NCBI GenBank assembly: GCA_025267735.1
Contig: CM046297.1
Coordinates: 16,766,011-16,830,010 of the forward strand
Length of the DNA stretch: 64,000 bases
Origin: Mactra quadrangularis
Taxonomy: Eukaryota > Mollusca > Bivalvia > Venerida > Mactridae
Direction: 5' to 3'
The position numbers and the translations under genes were made by a program. Within the stretch, counting starts at the first letter, position 1. The number at the start of each line of letters is the position of its first letter. The notes below the pieces were generated by a model. The model made no database searches. It was not told the DNA's origin and saw only the letters and a program-made list of their open reading frames with translations. Below are positions 57,488-64,000 of this stretch, piece after piece.

Positions 57488-60400
57488 CATGACACGTGAC
57501 CAATGGCTGTGCTGTTTAGGCTGGTTGTGAAGGGTCATGTGCGAAATCGGTCCACCATGTTCAGTAGAGTCATATACCTGTATAGGCTACTGTAAAATAT
57601 GTCTATATGAGAAATAGACCAGATTTTCAGGGGGAGACAATCCAGCCGCAAAGTGGTGATCAGGTGACCTGTCCTTCACACATGACTAATGGCAGTGCTG
57701 GTAAGCCTGGATGGAGCAGTCAAGCGTGAAATTTGTCCGCCATGTTCAGTAAGGACATATGCATAATTAGTCTACTGTATTATATGTCTATATGAGAAAT
57801 AGACCAGATTTTCAGGGGGAGACAATCCAGCCACAAAGTGGTGATTGGGTGACCTGTCCATGACACGTGACCAATGGCAGTGCTGGTGAGGCTGGCTGTG
57901 AGCGGTCAAGCGCGAAGTAAGTCCGCTATGTTCAGTACAGTCATATACATGTTTAACCTAATGTACTATATGTCTATATGAGAAATAGACCAGATTTCCA
58001 GGGGGAGACAATCCAGCCCCAAAGTGGTGATCAGGTGACCTGTCCATGACACATGCCCAATGGCAGTGCTGGTTAGGCTGGCTGTGAGCGGTCAAGCGCC
58101 AAATCGGTCAGCCATGTTCAGTAAAGTCATGTAAAACTGTACATGTATAGGCTACTGTACTATATGTCTGTATGAGAAATAGACCAGATTTTCTGGGGGA
58201 GACAATCAAGCTGCAAAGTGGTGATCCAGAGATCTGTCTATGACACGTGACCAATGGAGTTGCTGGTTAGGCTGGCTGTGAGAGGTCAAGGGCAAAATCG
58301 GTCCGCCATGTTCAGTACAGTCATATACATGTATAGCCTACTGTACTATATGTCTATATGAGAAATAGATCAGATTTTCAGGAGGAGACAATCCAGCCGC
58401 AAAGTGGTGATTGGGTCACCTGTCCATGACACGTGACCAATGGCAGTGCTGGTTAGGCTGGCTGTTAGCGGTCAAGCGCGAAATCTGTACGCCATGTTCA
58501 GTACAGTCATCTACATGTATAGGCTACTGTACTATATGTGTATATGAGAAATAGACAATTTTCAGGGGAAGACAATCCAGCCGCAAAGTCGTGATCGGAT
58601 GACCTGTTCATGACATGTGACCAATGGCAGTGCTGGTCAGGCTGGCTGTGAGCAGTCAAGCGTGAAATTTGTCCGCCATGTTCAGTAGAGACATATGCTT
58701 AGATAGGCTACTGTATTATATGTCTATATGAGAAATAGACCAGATTTTCAGGGGGAGACAATCCAGCCACAAAGTGGTGATTGGGTGACCTGTCCATGAC
58801 ACGTGACCAATGGCAGTGCTGGTTAGGCTGGCTGTGAGCGGTCAAGCGCGAAATTATTCTGCAATGTTCAGTACAGTCATTATACATGTTTACCCTAATG
58901 TACTATATGTCTAAATGAGAAATAGACCAGATTTTCAGAGGGAGACAATCCAGCCACAAAGTGGTGATCGGGTGACCTGTCCATGACACATGCCCAATGG
59001 CAGTGCTGGTTAGGCTGGCTGTGAGCGGTCAAGCGCGAAATCGGTCAGCCATGTTCAGTAGAGTCATATACATGTATTGGCTACTGTACTATATGTCTGT
59101 ATGAGAAATAGACCAGATTTTCTGGGGGAGACAATGAAGCTGCAAAGTGGTGATCTGGTTACCTGTCTATGACACGTGACCAATGGAAATGCTGGTTAGG
59201 CTGGCTGTGAGAGGTCAAGGCCAAAATCGGTCCACCAAGTTCAGTACAGTCATCTACATGTATATGCTACTGTATTGTATGTCTATATGAGAAATAGAAC
59301 AGATTTTCAGGGAGAGACAATACAGCCGCACAGTGGTGATCGGGTGACCTGTCCATGACACGTGACCAATGGCAGTGCTGGTTAGGCTGGCCCTGAGCGG
59401 TCAAGCGCGAAATCGGTCCTCCATGTTCAATAGAGTCATATACATGAATAGGCTACTGTACTGTATGTCTATATTAGAAAAAGACCAGATTTTCAGGGGG
59501 AGACAATCCAGCCACAAAGTGGTGATCGGGTGACCTGTCCATGAAATCTGACCAATGACAGTGCTGGTTAGGCTGGCTGTGAGCGGTCAAGCGCGAAATC
59601 GATCAGCCATGTTCAGTAGAGTCATATACATGTATAGGCTACTGTACTATATGTCTGTATGAGAAAAAGACCAGATTTTCAGGTGGAGACAATCCAGCCG
59701 CAAAGTGGTGATCGGATGACCTGTCCATGACACGTGACCAATGGCAGTGCTGGTAAGGCTGGCTGTGAGCAGTCAAGCTTGAAATTGGTCTGCCATGTTC
59801 AGTAGAGCCATACACATGTATAGGCTACTTTACTGTATGTCTATATGAGAAATAGACCAGATTTTCAGGGGGAGACAATCCAGCCACAAAGTGGAGATCG
59901 GGTGACCTGTCCATGAAATCTGACCAATGACAGTGCTGGGTAGGCTGGCTGTGAGCGGTCAAGCGCGAAATCGGTCAGCCATGTTCAGAAGAGTCTTATA
60001 CATGTATAGGCTACTGTACTATATGTCTGTATGAGAAATAGACCAGATTTTCAGGGGGAGACAATCAAGCTGCAAAGTGGTGATCTGGTGACCTGTCCAT
60101 GACACGTGACCAATGGAGGTGCTGGTTAGGCTGGCTGTGAGAGGTCAAGGGCAAAATCTGTCCGCCATGTTCAGTACAGTCATATACATGTATAGCCTAC
60201 TGTACTATATGTCTATATGAGAAATAGACCAGATTTTCAGGGGGAGACAATCCAGCCACAAAGTGGTGATCCGGTGACCTGTCTATGACACATGACCGAT
60301 GGCAGTGCTGGTTAAGCTGGCTGTAAGCGGTCAAGCGCGAAATCGGTCCGCCATGTTCAGTACAGTCATCTACATGTATAGGCTACTGTACTATATGTCT

Positions 60401-63400
60401 ATATGAGAAATAGAACAGATTTTCAGGGAGAGACAATACAGCCGCACAGTGGTGATCGGGTGACCTGTCCATGACACGTGACCAATGGCAGTGCTGGTTA
60501 GGCTGGCCGTAAGCGGTCAAGCGCGAAATTTGTCCGCCATGTTCAGTAGAGTCATATACATGTATAGGCTACTGTACTATATGTCTACATGAGAAATAGA
60601 CCAGATTTTCAGGGGGAGACAATCCAGTCGCAAAGTGGTGATCCGGTGACCTGTCTATGACACATGACCGATGGCAGTGCTGATTAGGCTGGCTGTGAAC
60701 GGTCAATCGCGAAATCGGTCAGCCATGTTCAGTAGAGTCATATACATATATAGGCTACTGTACTATATGTCTATATGAGAAATAGACCAGATTTTCAGGG
60801 GGAGACAATCAAGCTGCAAAGTGGTGATTGGGTGATCTGTCCATGACACGTGACCTACGTCAGTGCTGGTTAGGCTGGCTGTCAGCGGTCAAGCACGAAA
60901 TCAGTATGCCATGTTCAGTACAGTCATATACATGTATAGGCTACTGTACTATATGTCTTTATGAGAAATAGACCAGATTTTCAGGTGGAGACAATCCAGC
61001 CGCAAAGTGGTGATCAACTGACCTGTCCATGACACGTGACCAAATGGCAGTGCTGGTTAGGCTGGCCGTGAGCGGCCAAGCGCGAAATCGGTCCGCCATG
61101 TTCAGTAGAGTCATATAAATGTATAGGCTACTGTACTATATGTGTATATGAGAAATAGAACAGATTTTTAGGGGAAGGCAATCCAGCCGCAAAGTGGTAA
61201 TTGGATGACCTGTCCATGACATGTGACCAATGGCAGTGCTGGTCAGGCTGGCTGTGAGCAGTCAAGCGTGAAATTTGTCCGCCATGTTCAGTAGAGACAT
61301 ATGCTTAGATAGGCTACTGTATTATATGTCTATATGAGAAATAGACCAGATTTTCAGGGGGAGACAATCCAGCCACAAAGTGGTGATTGGGTGACCTGTC
61401 CATGACACGTGACCAATGGCAGTGCTGGTAAGGCTGGCTGTGAGCAGTCAAGCGTGAAATTTGTCAGCCATGTTCAGTAGAGACATATGCATAATTAGGC
61501 TACTGTATGATATGTCTATAAGAGAAATAGACCAGATTTTCAGGGGGAGACAATCCAGCCACAAAGTGGTGATTGGGTGACCTGTCTATTACACGTGACC
61601 AATGGCAGTGCTGGTTAGGCTGGCTGTGAGCGGTCAAGCGCGAAATCAGTCCCCAATGTTCAGTACAGTCATATACATGTTAACCCTAATTTACTATATA
61701 TGTCTATATGAGAAATAGACCAGATTTCCAGAGGGAGACAATCCAGCCACAAAGTGGTGATCGAGTGACCTGTCTATGACACATGCCCAATGGCAGTGCT
61801 GGTTAGGCTGGCTGTGAGCGGTCAAGCGTGAAATCGGTCCGCCATGTTCAGTAGAGTCATATACATGTATAGGCTACTGTACTATATGTCTGTATGAGAA
61901 ATAGACCAGATTTTCTGGGGGAGACAATCAAGCTGCAAAGTGGTGGACAATACAGCCGCACAGTGATGATCGGGTGACCTGTCCATGACACGTGACCAAT
62001 GGCAGTGCCGATTAGGCTGGTCGTGAGCGGTCAAGCGCGAAATCGGTCCTCCATATTCAGTAGAGTCATATACATGAATAGTCTACTGTATTGTTTGTCT
62101 ATATGAGAAATAGAACAGATTTTCAGATGGAGACAATCCAGCCGCAAAGTGGTGATCGGATGACCTGTCCATGACACGTGACCAATGGCAGTGCTGGTAA
62201 GGCTGGCTTTGAGCAGTCAAGCTTGAAATTGGTCTGCCATGTTCAGTAGAGTCATACACATGTATAGGCTACTGTACTGTATGTCTATTTGAGAAATAGA
62301 CCAGATTTTCAGGGGGAGACAATCCAGCTGCAAAGTGGTGATCGGGTGACTTGTCCATGACACGTGACCAACAGCAGTGCTGGTTATGCTGGCTGTGAGC
62401 GGTAAAGCGCGAAATCCGTCCGCCATGTTCAGTACAGTCATATACATGTATAGGCTACTGTACTATATGTCTACATGAGAAATAGACCAGATTTTCAGGG
62501 GGAGACAATCCAGCCGCAAAGTGGAGATCGTGTGACCTGTCCCTCAAATCTGACCAATGGCAGTGCTGGTTAGGCTGGCTGTGAGCGGTCAAGCGCCAAA
62601 TCGGTCCGCCATGTTCAGTAGAGTCATATACATGTATAGGCTACTGTACTATACATGTTTGTGTATATTAGAAATAGACCAGATTTTCAGGGGGAGGCAA
62701 TCCAGCCGCAAAGTGGTGAGCGGGTGACCTGTCCATGACACATGACCAATGGCAGCTCTGGTTAGGCTGGCTGTGAGCGCTCAAGTGCTAAATCGGTCGG
62801 CCATGTTCAGAAGAGTCATATACATGTATAGCCTACTGTACTATATGTCTATATGAGAAATAGACCAGATTTTCAGTGGGAAACAATCCAGCTGCAAAGT
62901 TGTGATCGGGTGACTTGTCCATGACACGTGACCAATAGCAGTGCTGGTTAGGCTGGCTGTCAGCGGTCAAATGCGAAATCTGTCCGCCATGTTCAGTAGA
63001 GTCATAAAGTCATGTATAGGCTTCTGTACTATACATGTTTGTGTATATAAGAAATAGACCAGATTTTCAGGGGGAGACAAGCCAGCCACAAAGTGGAGAT
63101 CGGGTAACCTGTCCATGACAGGTGACCAATGGCAGTGCTAGTTAGGCTGGCTGTGAGCGGTCAAGCGCGAAATCGGTCCGCCATGTTCAGTAGAGTCATA
63201 TACATGTATAGGATACTGTACTATATGTCTATATGAGAAATAGACCAGATTTTCAGGGAGAGACAATCCAGCCGTAAAGTGGTGATCGGGTGACCTGTCC
63301 ATGACACGTGACCAATGGCAGTGCTGCTTAGGCAGGTTGTGAGCGGTCAAGCGCGAAATCGGTCCGCCATGGTCAGTACAGTCATATACATGTATAGCCT

Positions 63401-63410
63401 ACAATATTGT
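57488..63410 (+). repeat. Satellite C, 186-bp unit, about 32 units
   Basis: The unit is CCTGTCCATGACACGTGACC, AATGGCAGTGCTGGTTAGGC, TGGCTGTGAGCGGTCAAGCG, CGAAATCGGTCCGCCATGTT, CAGTAGAGTCATATACATGT, ATAGGCTACTGTACTATATG, TCTATATGAGAAATAGACCA, GATTTTCAGGGGGAGACAAT, CCAGCCGCAAAGTGGTGATC, GGGTGA. Units differ by scattered substitutions. Some variants recur at a distance: ATATGCTTAGATAGGC near 58690 and 61305, about 14 units apart. The only feature shared with A and B is the ACTATATG region. Confidence 0.95.
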
Positions 63411-63953
63411 GCCGACATATTGACCCCGACCTTACCTTTCTCATTTGCATCTTATTATCAGATACACATATCCCGGCGAAAATCAATACCACGCATTATC
63501 TACACTTCGGCTCGTTACGTATTTCAAATAAGCAGTCGATTTACATTGATTGTAAATAGCATCGGCGGGTACTTAGAAGGGTTGCATGGGGCTTGTAGGT
63601 TTTGAGGGTGTACAAGGACATGTATAGAGTATATATGTTCATTCAAACGTGAAACTTGTTTCCTTACATTTGTAATTACAAATTATAATAAAATTGGCGG
63701 GGATGGCGGTTGTGGGGCTAAAACCTACAACTTTTGAATTGGTAGCTAGCCTCATCGTATAATATTCTGGTCCGGCCTATGTGTAATAGAGACTCGTTGT
63801 ACACTTTGAATGTACTTTAAAATTAATCCCTGTGTTATCATTACATTCGAGCCTTGACGGTATAATCCGATTGTTTTCGAACATTAATACTACCTTCGTA
63901 TTCAATGTAATGAATATTCTTGCATAAAGGTCAGGACGGGGTCAATGTGTCCG
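63411..63953. mobile_element. Inverted-repeat element inserted in satellite C (about 540 bp)
   Basis: The left TTGTGCCGACATATTGACCC CGACCTTACC is inverted at the right (complement of TAGTGCGGACACATTGACCC CGTCCTGACC). Satellite C stops at GTATAGCCTAC and resumes at TACTATATGTCTATATGAG. A short AT-type duplication is likely but not exact. The plus frame 63315-63605 crosses the junction and is not a gene. Confidence 0.7.
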
Positions 63954-64000
63954 CACTATACTATATGTCTATATGAGAACTAGACCAGATTTTCAGGGGG
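63954..64000 (+). repeat. Satellite C resumes at window end
   Basis: TATATGTCTATATGAGAACT AGACCAGATTTTCAGGGGG matches the satellite C unit, so the array continues past the window. Confidence 0.85.

Noticed and set aside
46266..57538. Long minus-strand open frames as real genes
   Set aside because: They follow from a 180-bp unit without a stop; unit changes are often amino-acid changing, and no start, promoter or splice structure stands out. Kept as a finding, not as CDS.
63315..63605. 96-codon plus frame
   Set aside because: Spans the junction between satellite C and an inserted inverted-repeat element.

Overview
This is a gene-poor, repeat-dense piece of an animal genome, most likely a mollusc and probably a bivalve. 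The grounds are general A+T richness, many tRNA-derived SINEs, many short inverted-repeat transposons, arrays carrying the TGACCTTGACCTTTGACC motif, and composite elements with tandem cores and GACGGACGG or CCCGCCCG tails, which are familiar from bivalve genomes. Species is not determinable by eye. No operon, ribosome binding site, rRNA or prokaryotic gene was seen.

Layout. 1-1453: right part of a Helitron-like (pearl/HINE-like) element with a 190-bp tandem core. 1454-8845: miniature inverted-repeat elements (MITEs), a degenerate 73-bp array with a clean transposon insertion, and two copies of one SINE family in opposite orientation. 8846-16480: mostly plain AT-rich DNA with SINEs, a LINE 3' tail and a MITE. 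16481-21232: two large tandem arrays (about 463 bp and 77 bp). 21238-30165: three composite elements with tandem cores, SINEs (one carrying a nested pogo-like MITE) and a foldback. 30241-33514: a SINE, a 1.9-kb inverted-repeat element and a Mutator-like element with a 10-bp target duplication and a nested insertion. 34019-35043: a second Helitron-like element with its core inverted relative to the first. 35191-43372: more inverted-repeat elements, a LINE reverse-transcriptase relic, a SINE split by a MITE, and one small candidate coding exon (42098-42298). 43961-64000: a 60-bp array, then about 19 kb of three abutting satellites: A (180 bp), B (180 bp, about 62 units) and C (186 bp, about 32 units).

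Genes. I find no convincing complete protein gene. The only plausible host coding sequence is a 66-codon open frame with a signal-peptide-like start at 42098. The only recognisable protein relic is the C-terminal tail of a non-LTR retrotransposon polyprotein at 39603-39869 (minus). The very long open frames on the minus strand of satellite B (up to 1,328 codons) follow from a 180-bp unit, divisible by three, that has no stop in that frame.

The most informative structure is satellite B. Its variant units can be numbered and followed, showing a recent duplication of a 19-unit block and two smaller expansions (8 and 3 units) in one copy. Both expansions have hybrid units at their joins, the direct signature of unequal exchange.
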